Made by a program: the position numbers and the translations under genes
The notes under the pieces: generated by a model
The model's database searches: none
What the model was told of the DNA's origin: nothing
Seen by the model: the letters and a program-made list of their open reading frames with translations, nothing else
NCBI RefSeq assembly: GCF_002162355.1
Contig: NZ_CP021434.1
Span: 1,024,501 to 1,088,500 of the forward strand
Direction of reading: 5' to 3'
Length of the DNA stretch: 64,000 bases
Origin: Tumebacillus avium
GTDB lineage: Bacteria > Bacillota > Bacilli > Tumebacillales > Tumebacillaceae
In this document: positions 25,043 to 33,389 of the stretch, piece by piece
Layout of the letters: each line of letters begins with the position of its first letter
Numbering within the stretch: the stretch's first letter is position 1

Positions 25043-26496
25043 CGTTCTGCTCCTCCTTTCGGTTTTGTCGCGCGCTCCGTTTCCTGCGGTTCGTTCATGA
25101 ACGGACGCAGCCACTGCTTCCAGACCGGCGGACGGAAGATTGTATCTTTCGACGAACGGGTGTAAGGGGCCAGCGGACCCAGGAAAGGCACCTCAAACGA
25201 GCGCAGCGTCACCATGTAACTGATGATGATCGTCAGCGCGATCATCATGCCCAGAAACCCCATCAGCGAGGCGGCAAACAAGAAGATGAACCGGCTGAGC
25301 CGCACCATGCCATTGAGCGACTGATCCGGGACGGTAAACGAGGACAGCGCGGTGATCGCGGTGACGATGACCAGAATCGGCGACACGATGTTGGCGTCGA
25401 CGGCAGCCTGTCCGAGGATCAAGGCGCCGACAATCCCGATCGTCGGACCGATCGTCGAGGGAATGCGCACGCCCGCCTCGCGCAGCAATTCGAACGCGAC
25501 CTCCATGATCATCACCTCGATGATCGCCGGAAACGGGACGCGCTCGCGGGTCGCCGCGATCGCCAGCAGCAGGTCGGTCGGCAGCATTTCGACGTGGTAG
25601 TTGGTGATCGCGATATATAGGCCTGGCGTAAGCGTGGCGATGAAGATGCCGATCAGTCGCATCAGCCGCATAAAGACGCCAAGCGGCCACCGCTGGTACA
25701 TGTCTTCCGCCGAATGAAACAGCGCCCAAAATGTCACCGGGGCGATCAATGCGCTTGGCGAACTGTCCATCAGCATGACGACGTGGCCTTCCTGCAGAAA
25801 GGCGGCGGCCCGGTCCGGGCGCTCCGTATATAAGCAAGTCGGCACCAGCGAATAGGATCGCTCCTCGATCATCTGCTCCAGCGTCGCCAGGTTCATCACC
25901 TGGTCGTTCTCAATGTTCGCGAGCCGCCGTTTGACCTCTTTGACCAGTTGCGGGTCGGCGATATCGTTCAGATACATCACGCTTACCTCCGTAAGCGACT
26001 GTTGCCCGATTGAGATCGACTCGGTCACCAGGTGTTCGTTGCGCAGTTGTTTGCGAATCAGCGAGATATTGACCGCTCCCGATTCGATGAAACTTTCGCT
26101 TGGCCCCTTGATGACGTTTTCATTTTGCGCGCGGTCGACCGAACGGTGTTCAAATCCAGTGCTGTCCACCGCGATCCCGCCACGTTCCCCGTGCACGAAC
26201 AAAATCGTATTGCCTCTTACTATCTCATCCCGCATCTCCGGCAGCGCGGTGACCCGCCGCACGCCCGACACCGACTCTAAACGATGGTACAGTTGCTCGG
26301 TCAACTTGCGGCGCGCGGAGAATCCTTGCTTCTCCATCAGCAGCGGGACAAGCGTGCTGTCCACAAACGCCTGATCAGCCATGCCTCTCAGGTACATCAT
26401 GCATACTTCAGAATTCACATCCGGCAGTTGGGCATATCGCACCGCCAAATCTTGGTTTTGCGGGTATGAGAACATGTCCTTCAACTGCTTCTCCAT
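25039..26496 (-). CDS. Germinant receptor A-subunit (GerAA)
   Basis: A 485-residue GerAA-type protein: soluble N-terminal half (to about 240, including YLNDIADPQLVKEVKRRL) and a C-terminal part with about five membrane helices. Motifs include YHVEMLPTDLLLAIAATRER and GPTIGIVGALILGQAAVDAN. First gene of the operon. Confidence 0.92.
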   Translation of the reverse strand: MEKQLKDMFSYPQNQDLAVRYAQLPDVNSEVCMMYLRGMADQAFVDSTLVPLLMEKQGFSARRKLTEQLYHRLESVSGVRRVTALPEMRDEIVRGNTILFVHGERGGIAVDSTGFEHRSVDRAQNENVIKGPSESFIESGAVNISLIRKQLRNEHLVTESISIGQQSLTEVSVMYLNDIADPQLVKEVKRRLANIENDQVMNLATLEQMIEERSYSLVPTCLYTERPDRAAAFLQEGHVVMLMDSSPSALIAPVTFWALFHSAEDMYQRWPLGVFMRLMRLIGIFIATLTPGLYIAITNYHVEMLPTDLLLAIAATRERVPFPAIIEVMIMEVAFELLREAGVRIPSTIGPTIGIVGALILGQAAVDANIVSPILVIVTAITALSSFTVPDQSLNGMVRLSRFIFLFAASLMGFLGMMIALTIIISYMVTLRSFEVPFLGPLAPYTRSSKDTIFRPPVWKQWLRPFMNEPQETERATKPKGGAER

Positions 26497-26573
26497 CGCC
26501 CATCCCCCTTACCAAACCAATGCATTCCAATAAGATACCCAACTTTATGAAAATCAACCAACACCCGCCAACA

Positions 26574-26610
26574 TAAAAAAGCGCCTTGCCCCGCGATGGG
26601 ACAAAGCGCT
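26574..26610 (-). terminator. Terminator of the GGDEF-EAL gene
   Basis: Imperfect stem AGCGCTTTGTCCC/GGGGCAAGGCGCT with six U on the minus strand, just after the GGDEF-EAL stop codon. Confidence 0.8.
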
Positions 26611-26627
26611 TGTGTTTTCTCTGCTTG

Positions 26628-28451
26628 TTAATTGGCCAGCAGCTGTTCGGCCGCGGGCAGGTTGTGCAGCAGTTCTTCAAACTCCGGCGCCGGCAAGGGA
26701 CGCGAGATCAGGTAGCCCTGCATCTCGTCACAGCCGCGCTCGCGCAGCATCTGCTGCTGCATTTCCGTCTCGACGCCTTCTGCGATCACCTTGAGCTTGA
26801 GCGAGTGGGCCATGGCGATGATCGCCGTGGGAATCGCCACATCATGGTGCTCTTCCGTCATGTCGCGGACAAAAGACTGGTCGATCTTGAGCGTCTGGAT
26901 CGGGAACTTCTTCAGATAGTTCAAAGACGAATACCCGGTGCCAAAATCGTCGATCGAGATCCCGATGCCATAATCATTGATCTCGTGCATCGTCGCGATC
27001 GCCCGCTCCACGTTGTTCATCGTGATGCTCTCCGTGATCTCCAGGTTTAGGTACTGCGGCGCAAGGCCGGTCTCCTGCAGGATCTTCTTGATCATCGCGA
27101 CGAGGTTCGGCTGCCCGAACTGGCAGGCGGAGAGGTTGACCGACACGCAGACCGGCGGGAACCCGGCATCCTGCCACGCCTTGTTCTGGCGGCAGGCGGT
27201 GCGCAGCACCCACTCGCCGATCGGGATGATCAGCTTGGTCTCTTCGGCCAGCGGAATGAACTCTGCCGGCGAGACCAGACCGCGCTCCGGATGCTTCCAG
27301 CGGATCAAGGCCTCCATGCCGGTGATGCGCCCGGTCATCAGGCACACCTGCGGCTGGTAGGCGAGGAAGAACTCCTCCCGCTCCAAACCTTTGCGCAGAT
27401 CGCCGGCCAGCACCAAACGCTCTGCCGCACGGGCGTTCATCGCCGCATCGTACAGCTGGTACTGGTTGCGCCCGGCGTTTTTCGCGTGATACATCGCCAT
27501 CTCCGCGTTGCGGTACAAAGTCTGAGCATCATGGCCGTCCTCGGGGAACCGCGAGATGCCAAGCGACAGGTTGATAAACAGCTCCTGATCTTCGACGTGC
27601 AACTTGTCTTTCATCGCCGCAAAAATCCGCTCCGCTGTCAGCGCCGCCTGATCGGAAATCGACGAATCCTGTTCCAGAATCAGCGCAAATTCGTCCCCGC
27701 CCAAACGGTACAGACGCATCCCGGCGGTCAGTTGCTTCGTGATGCGGTTCGTCACCGCCATCAGCACCTTGTCGCCAAACGTATGGCCAAGCGAGTCGTT
27801 AAACATCTTGAAATCATCCAGATCGAAAAACAACACAGCCCCGCGCGCGCCTTTTGCCTGTGCCGTTTCGATCGAAGCGGCCAGATGTTCCATGAACAGC
27901 ACGCGGCCCGGAATCCCGGTCAGATTGTCGGTGGTCAGCTGAAGATAAAACTTATCGGACAACTCCCGCTCATGCTGCAGGCGCTCCTGCACATTGCGGT
28001 AGATCTGCACGAGCAGATAGAACGAGTAGGCGGTCGTCACCACACAGGTCAGACCGATCAACCCAACGGTCGCTTCCAACTCACGGAAGACCGGGCCTTC
28101 AAAATACTTAATGATCAGTGCAAACAGTGAAATCACCAGCATATAGCCATTGGCAACATACATTTTCATACGGAGCCGGTCGGTCACCACATCAAAATCG
28201 GTGAACAGATTGCGGATCATCATCATCGTCAAGAGCAGCGCATTGATCACCAATGCGCGAAGGATCACAACTTCCAGATTCGGCTGCGGTCCCCAAGACC
28301 AGCCGAACAACGCGGCGGCGCGTGCCATTTCCAGCAGCCATAGCCCCGCCATTACACACCCTATTGAGAGCACAGCGCCGATTCCGATGCGAAACACCGA
28401 TCGGCCGACCCTCGTTTGCTTCCCAAACACCCGGCCACCTCCAGCCCCCAT
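26628..28451 (-). CDS. Membrane-anchored GGDEF-EAL cyclic-di-GMP enzyme
   Basis: A 607-residue protein: about four membrane helices (residues 20-150), GGDEF domain (motif GGDEF at 251-255, intact) and EAL domain (EAL at 380-382, plus EITES, DDFGTGYSS, KIDQSFV, EGVET). Both catalytic motif sets are intact, so it may make or degrade c-di-GMP; no RxxD inhibitory site is seen before GGDEF. AGGG lies 8 bases before the ATG. A TATAAT element at 28525-28530 suggests its own promoter. A c-di-GMP riboswitch lies about 600 bases upstream on the same strand. Confidence 0.92.
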   Translation of the reverse strand: MGAGGGRVFGKQTRVGRSVFRIGIGAVLSIGCVMAGLWLLEMARAAALFGWSWGPQPNLEVVILRALVINALLLTMMMIRNLFTDFDVVTDRLRMKMYVANGYMLVISLFALIIKYFEGPVFRELEATVGLIGLTCVVTTAYSFYLLVQIYRNVQERLQHERELSDKFYLQLTTDNLTGIPGRVLFMEHLAASIETAQAKGARGAVLFFDLDDFKMFNDSLGHTFGDKVLMAVTNRITKQLTAGMRLYRLGGDEFALILEQDSSISDQAALTAERIFAAMKDKLHVEDQELFINLSLGISRFPEDGHDAQTLYRNAEMAMYHAKNAGRNQYQLYDAAMNARAAERLVLAGDLRKGLEREEFFLAYQPQVCLMTGRITGMEALIRWKHPERGLVSPAEFIPLAEETKLIIPIGEWVLRTACRQNKAWQDAGFPPVCVSVNLSACQFGQPNLVAMIKKILQETGLAPQYLNLEITESITMNNVERAIATMHEINDYGIGISIDDFGTGYSSLNYLKKFPIQTLKIDQSFVRDMTEEHHDVAIPTAIIAMAHSLKLKVIAEGVETEMQQQMLRERGCDEMQGYLISRPLPAPEFEELLHNLPAAEQLLAN

Positions 28452-28524
28452 TGCCTATTCCCTTGCGCAAGATTAACGCTTCATCTACACAAATTTGATA
28501 GTTTACAGAATCTTTGACACTACC

Positions 28525-28530
28525 ATTATA
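28525..28530 (-). promoter_or_regulatory. Putative -10 element of the GGDEF-EAL gene
   Basis: TACTATAATGG on the minus strand about 75 bases before the start codon; no good -35 box is visible. Confidence 0.4.
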
Positions 28531-28607
28531 GTAAAAAACGCGACGAAATACCAGTAGGGCTTTTACACCTCGTTAATATTAATTATTTTCCTATCAAATC
28601 GATTTCG

Positions 28608-28642
28608 AAAAAAAGCGGGCAGAAGCTTATTTCGCTTCTGCC
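28608..28642 (-). terminator. Terminator downstream of the 14-codon ORF
   Basis: Stem GGCAGAAGC/GCTTCTGCC followed by CGCTTTTTTT on the minus strand. It would end any transcript coming from the riboswitch before the GGDEF-EAL promoter. Confidence 0.85.
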
Positions 28643-28729
28643 TGGCATCGTGCGGGCGTATGGCAAACCGACATGAAGGAACGATGAACCTTTTGTAAAG
28701 CCTGCATCAAACAGAACTTGCTGCATATA

Positions 28730-28774
28730 CTACAGTACGGACGACATCACCAGTGTTGCGAGTGACTTTTTCAT
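28730..28774 (-). CDS. 14-codon ORF with strong ribosome site (leader peptide or degraded secreted peptide)
   Basis: MKKSLATLVMSSVL then TAG, preceded by GGAGG 7 bases before the ATG. The sequence looks like the start of a signal peptide that stops early. Another frame continues TVVYAASSV, so a frameshifted small secreted peptide is one reading. It is the only ORF with a good site between the c-di-GMP riboswitch and the next terminator. Confidence 0.4.
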   Translation of the reverse strand: MKKSLATLVMSSVL

Positions 28775-28801
28775 TACATGACCTCCTTCTTTTTAAATAT
28801 C

Positions 28802-28832
28802 GACTCCTTCCACCCGGAAGGAGTCCTTTTTT
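28802..28832 (+). terminator. Strong hairpin, terminator-like on the plus strand
   Basis: Perfect stem GACTCCTTCC/GGAAGGAGTC with loop ACCC and T7 on the plus strand. No plus-strand gene precedes it. On the minus strand it lies in the leader of the 14-codon ORF. Confidence 0.6.
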
Positions 28833-28881
28833 GGGCACAAAAAAAGCCCACGACCCACAACAAGCCAGAACATGCAAAGAA

Positions 28882-28915
28882 GCCCTCTACGAGTTGGGGA
28901 CTCGTAAAGGGCTCC
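28882..28915 (-). other. Long imperfect hairpin upstream of the 14-codon ORF
   Basis: AGCCCTTTACGAGT/ACTCGTAGAGGGCT stem of 14 bp with a CCCCA loop, followed on the minus strand by TCTTTG. It could be a second weak terminator downstream of the riboswitch. The 28452-29227 stretch otherwise holds no recognisable protein gene. Confidence 0.45.
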
Positions 28916-28984
28916 TTTGTGTGGGGGGTAGGGGGATTACAAAAAGGGTAAATGAGTTATGCTACCCGATGAGTCACTGCTGAT

Positions 28985-29007
28985 AAAAAAATCCACCTTC
29001 GGTGGGT
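28985..29007 (-). terminator. Terminator of the c-di-GMP riboswitch
   Basis: CCCACC-GAA-GGTGGAT followed by seven U on the minus strand, about 50 bases downstream of the aptamer. It is the likely expression platform. Confidence 0.8.
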
Positions 29008-29052
29008 TGCCGAGGCGGATACTTTGCAGACTGTGGGGTAACAGTCCGCGAC

Positions 29053-29160
29053 CGTATCAATCAGCAACCTGGCAATCATGGTCAGCTTAGGGAGAGCTGA
29101 CGTTAGACCCATGGCTTTGCGTCGCCGCTTTTCAGCGGGTTTGCCTTTATTGATTGACTC
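29053..29160 (-). ncRNA. Cyclic-di-GMP-I (GEMM-I) riboswitch aptamer
   Basis: On the minus strand the core GACGCAAAGCCATGGGTCTAA carries the GEMM-I signature. It is preceded by GGCAAACC and a hairpin with a GAAA tetraloop (CGCT-GAAA-AGCG), and followed by a second stem (GTCAGCT/AGCTGAC). Outer pairing TCAATCA/TGATTGA closes the element. It binds c-di-GMP and, with the downstream terminator, should control read-through toward the 14-codon ORF and perhaps the GGDEF-EAL gene. Confidence 0.85.
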
Positions 29161-29227
29161 ATCTTATGGCTTTATTATATGCTCGGGGCTACCCGTGAGT
29201 ACATAGGTCTAAAGTCCCGTTTTGAAA

Positions 29228-29668
29228 TCAAACGGTTTCATCGCTCCAAAAAGCCGCCAAGGTGGGCACCACTTCCAAGGGCGAGACTTTGCCGCGCAAG
29301 TCGAACACGCAATGCACGCTGCGCCCCTTGCTCCCGAACACGGCGGGCAGCGCCTGGGCCGGATCGTCCGACTCCGCGCGGACGAGTCTTACCGTGCCGC
29401 GCTTCTGGGCGATCGACTCCACGATCTTTGCCGTCTCGTCCCGAGACCCGCAGTCGACGACGACCACATCGAGCTCGCGTCCGCAAAACGGTTCGGCTGT
29501 CGTCAGCGTCCGGAGGATGCCTTCGATGTAAGAGGCCCCCTCCCGCACGACCAGGATTGCTGTCACCGGCACTCCCCGCCGGTTTTTCTGCGCCAAAAAT
29601 CGCACAGCGTTCCACAGCGCCACAAAGATGCCATACAATGCAAATCCCCAAATGAAAAGAGCGAGCAC
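29228..29668 (-). CDS. Short glycosyltransferase-2-like membrane protein
   Basis: A 146-residue protein with one N-terminal membrane helix (LFIWGFALYGIFVALWNAV) followed by a GT2-like nucleotide-binding half (VTAILVVREGASYIEGILRT, DVVVVDCGSRDETAKIVESI). The family's later catalytic motifs are missing, so it is a truncated or non-catalytic GT-A fold. The start is GTG at 29668, with GGAGG 8 bases upstream. An inverted repeat at 29671-29701 can hide this site. Encoded next to degSU; function unknown. Confidence 0.7.
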   Translation of the reverse strand: MLALFIWGFALYGIFVALWNAVRFLAQKNRRGVPVTAILVVREGASYIEGILRTLTTAEPFCGRELDVVVVDCGSRDETAKIVESIAQKRGTVRLVRAESDDPAQALPAVFGSKGRSVHCVFDLRGKVSPLEVVPTLAAFWSDETV

Positions 29669-29670
29669 TC

Positions 29671-29701
29671 TTGACACCTCCTTACAGGGTTGTAGTGTCA
29701 A
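29671..29701 (-). promoter_or_regulatory. Inverted repeat enclosing the ribosome site of the GT2-like gene
   Basis: TTGACAC-N17-GTGTCAA. The GGAGG lies inside the loop next to the 3' arm, so folding would reduce translation initiation. It could also be a protein-binding site. Confidence 0.45.
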
Positions 29702-29735
29702 TATATGCCGCTCCATTCGCCCACGTGCTTTTTGC

Positions 29736-30428
29736 CTACAATTTCACCCAGCAGCGTTTTGCCGCGGTGATCACCGCTTGCGTGCGGTCATCGACCGACA
29801 GTTTGCCGAGGATGGAAGAGACGTGATTTTTCACCGTCTTCTCCGAGATGAACAGGGTCTCGCCGATCGTGCGGTTGCTTTTGCCTTCCGCCATCAGCTT
29901 CAAGATCTCCATCTCACGCTGGGTCAGGATGTCCTGCCACTCCGAAGACAGCTCCGGCTCGCCCTGCTCGAAATCGCCGTCATAGACCTGGTTGGACAGG
30001 CGCTTGAACTCGTCGAGCAGCTTGGTGGTCACCTGCGGATGGATAAACGAAGAGCCGCCCGCCACCTGGCGCACAGCATCGACCAAAACATCCGATTCCA
30101 CATCTTTCAGCAGATAGCCGTTCGCGCCGGCACGGATCGTTTCGAAGATATACGCTTCATCATCGTGAATCGACAAGATCAGGATGCGAACGTCCTGATC
30201 GGCCTCCTTGATCAGGCGGGTTGCTTCCACGCCGGTGCGCTTGGGCATGTTGATGTCCATCAGCACGACCTGCGGCTTGATCTCGAGCACGAGCCCGACC
30301 GCCGCTTCTCCGTCGCTGCATTCGCCGACGATCTCCATATCATCCTCTAATTCAAAAATGCGACGCAGCCCTTGGCGAAACAGTGTGTGGTCATCCGCCA
30401 AAAACAGTTTGATCTTCTGTTGCTCCAT
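29736..30428 (-). CDS. degU: Response regulator DegU
   Basis: A 230-residue NarL/FixJ-type regulator: receiver domain (FLADDHTLFRQGLRRIF, phospho-Asp in VVLMDINMPKRTGV, Lys in GYLLKDVESD) and a LuxR-type HTH (LTQREMEILKLMAEGKSNRT, EKTVKNHVSSIL). DegU controls exoenzymes, motility, biofilm and competence in Bacilli. The start at 30428 has GGGAGG 8 bases upstream; an ATG 6 codons earlier overlaps the degS stop codon without a site. Confidence 0.93.
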   Translation of the reverse strand: MEQQKIKLFLADDHTLFRQGLRRIFELEDDMEIVGECSDGEAAVGLVLEIKPQVVLMDINMPKRTGVEATRLIKEADQDVRILILSIHDDEAYIFETIRAGANGYLLKDVESDVLVDAVRQVAGGSSFIHPQVTTKLLDEFKRLSNQVYDGDFEQGEPELSSEWQDILTQREMEILKLMAEGKSNRTIGETLFISEKTVKNHVSSILGKLSVDDRTQAVITAAKRCWVKL

Positions 30429-30442
30429 GACGATCGCCTCCC

Positions 30443-31588
30443 TCATTCCGTGATCGGTAACGTGATGTGTACGCGGGTTCCTTTGTTCGGAACGGATCTG
30501 ATCTCCACCTTGCCGTCGAGCAGCTGGATGCGCTCCTGCATTCCGATCAGGCCAAAATGCCCGTCTTCGCGGCTCTGCATCGCTTCCTCCACAGCAAACC
30601 CTACGCCATCATCATCTATAAGCACTGCGATTTGCTTCTCGGTCAGTTCCAATTTGACATTGGTCACCTTGGCCTTGGCGTGTTTCCAAATGTTGTTCAG
30701 CGCCTCCTGCACGGTGCGGAACACCGCCACTTCCAGCGCGGAATTGAAACGCCGCTCGCGCCCATACACTTTCAGCTCGGTGATCACGCGATGCTTGTCC
30801 TGAAAATCGGCAAGATAGCGGCGCAGCGTCGGCACGAGGCCCAAGTCGTCGAGCGCCATCGGGCGCAGGTCGAAAATGATCTGGCGCACTTCCGACAAAG
30901 ACGCGCGCACCATCTCTTTTAACTCGCGCAGTTCCCCGCGCACCTTTTCCACATCGCGGTCGAGCATCCGCTCGCAGATTTCGGCGCGCAGCACGACGTT
31001 GGCCATCATCTGCGCCGGCCCGTCGTGTATCTCGCGGGCGACGCGCTTGCGCTCCTCTTCCTGCGCCTGGATGACGCGCATGCCGAGATACTGGCGCTGT
31101 TCAGCATTTTTCAGTGCGGTGCCGAGGTTCTGCAGATCTCCGGACAGGTAGGAAAACGCGATCGACAGCTGTGTGACCAGCGCTTCCGCCTTGGCGATGG
31201 TCGCTTCCAAGTTGCGCAGCCGGCGGTCCAGGTCGTCGCGGCGGGCGCGCAGCGCTTCTTCCCGCTCGCGGGTGACGAGCAGTTGCGCCTGCAGGACGTG
31301 CGCCGCATCATATGCTTCCTTAATCGTCGTTTCTGTATATTTTGCAAAGTCCTGGCTGACCTCCACCAGCTTGCGGCGGGCGAGGCGGTATTGCGCCTCG
31401 AGGCGGTCAACCTCCTGTATCGTTTCTTGCACTTGTCTTTGCACGACCGCAGATTCGTCGCGCAGAGCCTGATGTTCCTTGCGCGCGCTCTCGGCGATCT
31501 CAAAGACCTGATGCTTCCCTTCCTCGATGGCCAGCAGGGTGCCCTGGATGGCCTTGTCGAGAATCTTGGTGTCAATTTCATTCGCCAA
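30443..31588 (-). CDS. degS: Sensor histidine kinase DegS
   Basis: A 381-residue cytosolic sensor kinase: long coiled-coil N-terminal sensor region (residues 1-180), HisKA_3 with the phosphorylated His (ERKRVAREIHDGPAQMMANV) and HATPase (ALNNIWKHAKA, IDDDGVGF, GHFGLIGMQERI). It phosphorylates DegU. Start chosen as TTG at 31588, with GAGGGGG 9 bases upstream, because the product then aligns with B. subtilis DegS; the longer frame has no site. Confidence 0.92.
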   Translation of the reverse strand: MANEIDTKILDKAIQGTLLAIEEGKHQVFEIAESARKEHQALRDESAVVQRQVQETIQEVDRLEAQYRLARRKLVEVSQDFAKYTETTIKEAYDAAHVLQAQLLVTREREEALRARRDDLDRRLRNLEATIAKAEALVTQLSIAFSYLSGDLQNLGTALKNAEQRQYLGMRVIQAQEEERKRVAREIHDGPAQMMANVVLRAEICERMLDRDVEKVRGELRELKEMVRASLSEVRQIIFDLRPMALDDLGLVPTLRRYLADFQDKHRVITELKVYGRERRFNSALEVAVFRTVQEALNNIWKHAKAKVTNVKLELTEKQIAVLIDDDGVGFAVEEAMQSREDGHFGLIGMQERIQLLDGKVEIRSVPNKGTRVHITLPITE

Positions 31589-31670
31589 CGCAGGCAACCC
31601 CCTCGAACTTGCTTCAAAGCGGTGATCTATAATAACTTCCATGTGAACTTTTATATTCCTGCTATAACAA

Positions 31671-31706
31671 AGAAAAGGGGGGCGCAGTTGGGTAGGACTG
31701 CGCCCC
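31671..31706 (-). other. GC-rich hairpin in the degS upstream region
   Basis: Stem GGGGGCGCAGT/ACTGCGCCCCC with a CCTACCCA loop, then CCTTTTCTTT on the minus strand, so it may be a terminator for an unidentified minus transcript or a leader structure of degS. The remaining 31589-32038 gap is AT-rich promoter DNA for two divergent genes; a 64-codon ORF there is not supported. Confidence 0.5.
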
Positions 31707-32038
31707 CAGTGCAATGGGGTAAGGGTGATATATCATAGGTTACGATGATGGGGCCGATTTTATGGGGGAGAAAACAAAAAGATTGCAAAAAACATTTTGA
31801 AGTATACTCAATCGACTTCTTCCGTTATTTAGGCTGTAAGTTTCGACAAATTCCAACTTATTTTTCTCTAATAACGTAAAATAACTATCAAAACAGAAGA
31901 AAACAAATGCGAATCCTCGCGCGAGACGCGCCACCGCTCGCCCGATGCCACTCTGTCTTTTGATTATAAATTACCACCTTGATACGATAAATCTAAAGAT
32001 TCCATCCGTGCTAAATATGGATTAAGGAGGCAACCCTC

Positions 32039-33280
32039 ATGAATAACTCCTCATTGGGAGAACGTATAAAAAAAGCCCGCAAAGAATCGGAGATGACGCA
32101 AAACGATCTCGCGCGGGGTATTGTCACCTCGAGCATGATCTGTCAGATTGAAAACGGCAAAGCATATCCTTCTTATAAAGTGCTGGCTGCTCTCGCCGAT
32201 CGCCTGTCCCGCCCGATCGAATATTTCGTTTCCGATACGGAGACCAATGTACGCCAGCGCTCTTCGTTTACCCTCGCCAAAGCGCTGATGGCTTCCGGCT
32301 CCTATGCGAAAGCGTATTCATTGCTGAAGAGCATGCAAGATTTTGGACAAGGCGAAGCGGATGACTTCCACATGACGCTGGCGAAATGCTGCCAGGAGAT
32401 GGGCAAATACGAAGAAGCGATCGACATGCTGGACAAACTGTTGACCGACACGCATGGCGATCTCAACCAGGCGTTTGCGATCTACCTCCGCCTCGGCGAA
32501 GTGGCCGAGCATTCCGGCCAATACCAGCTCGCCCTCTATCATTGGAAAAAAGCGTACGAGATGCTCGACCGCATCACAGCCGATCCGTTCGACCGCGCAC
32601 AGCTGCTGACTTCGATCGGCAATACGTATCACCGCCTCGGCGTTTACGAAGAAGCGGTAGTGTATTTGCAGCAGGCGTTTGAAGAGCGCAAGGAAAATGT
32701 CTCGCTGGAAGATCTCGGGCGGATGTTCCTCACCTTGTCGCTGACCTATCTTGATTCGAACAACTTTGACCAGGCGACGTTGTTCTCCGACCGCGCCTCT
32801 GCGATTTTCAAAAGCTTAAATCACCTCGACCTCGCGACCGAAGTCAAGCGCTCGCTCGCTGTCCTGCTGGCGAAACAGCATGGCAAGATCGACGAAGCGC
32901 TGGCGATTCTCGATGAGTGCACCGAGCGTTATATGAAGCAGGAAGACCGTTACAACATCGGCCTGACCCAGCTCGAGACCGCCTTCGTCCTGCAGATGGC
33001 CGGCGAGACGGGCACGGCGGTCAGCTTGGTCCGCGAATCGCTGGAGCTGATCTCCGGGGACGATCTGGAACTGGCGCGGGCGCACCGTCTGTTGGCCGAC
33101 CTGTACCGGGCGCAGCGGGACTTGAAAGACGCGATCCATCATCTCTCGCAATCGCTCAACCTCTATCAGAAACACGGCCATTCGGTCGGCATGATGGAAG
33201 CGATGAATCTTTCGGTGTCTCTGTACCAGGAATGGGAGCAGTTCCGCCAAACTACGTTTGAAGAATTGATCACAGCTTAA
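32039..33280 (+). CDS. XRE-TPR transcriptional regulator (RRNPP-like, no peptide gene)
   Basis: A 413-residue protein: N-terminal XRE helix-turn-helix (IKKARKESEMTQNDLARGIV, about residues 9-60) and TPR repeats to the end (GKYEEAIDMLDKLL, GVYEEAVVYLQQAFEE). This is the architecture of peptide-sensing RRNPP regulators (NprR, PlcR) and of the regulator at 50761-52047. AAGGAGG lies upstream of the ATG. No pro-peptide ORF follows: a terminator starts 14 bases after the stop codon. It may be a peptide-independent relative or respond to a peptide encoded elsewhere. Confidence 0.85.
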   Translation: MNNSSLGERIKKARKESEMTQNDLARGIVTSSMICQIENGKAYPSYKVLAALADRLSRPIEYFVSDTETNVRQRSSFTLAKALMASGSYAKAYSLLKSMQDFGQGEADDFHMTLAKCCQEMGKYEEAIDMLDKLLTDTHGDLNQAFAIYLRLGEVAEHSGQYQLALYHWKKAYEMLDRITADPFDRAQLLTSIGNTYHRLGVYEEAVVYLQQAFEERKENVSLEDLGRMFLTLSLTYLDSNNFDQATLFSDRASAIFKSLNHLDLATEVKRSLAVLLAKQHGKIDEALAILDECTERYMKQEDRYNIGLTQLETAFVLQMAGETGTAVSLVRESLELISGDDLELARAHRLLADLYRAQRDLKDAIHHLSQSLNLYQKHGHSVGMMEAMNLSVSLYQEWEQFRQTTFEELITA

Positions 33281-33293
33281 AATACGTCTGAAC

Positions 33294-33323
33294 AAAAGCC
33301 GAGAATTTGTCTCGGCTTTTTTT
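33294..33323 (+). terminator. Terminator of the XRE-TPR gene
   Basis: AAAAGCCGAGA/TCTCGGCTTTT stem with T7 on the plus strand. Confidence 0.88.
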
Positions 33324-33343
33324 AATCCGAGTAAAAAAGTGTG

Positions 33344-33360
33344 GTATACTTAGTGTATAC
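33344..33360. promoter_or_regulatory. Inverted repeat in the YitT-gene promoter
   Basis: GTATAC-N5-GTATAC 30 bases before the YitT start codon, overlapping a TATACT -10-like element. It looks like an operator; no regulator can be named. Confidence 0.4.
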
Positions 33361-33389
33361 AAAAAACTGAATAAAGGGAGTGGGGAGAC

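Noticed and set aside
31740-31934. 64-codon minus-strand ORF in the degS-regulator gap
   Set aside because: AT-rich, no ribosome site, no recognisable pattern; the gap is better explained as divergent promoter DNA.
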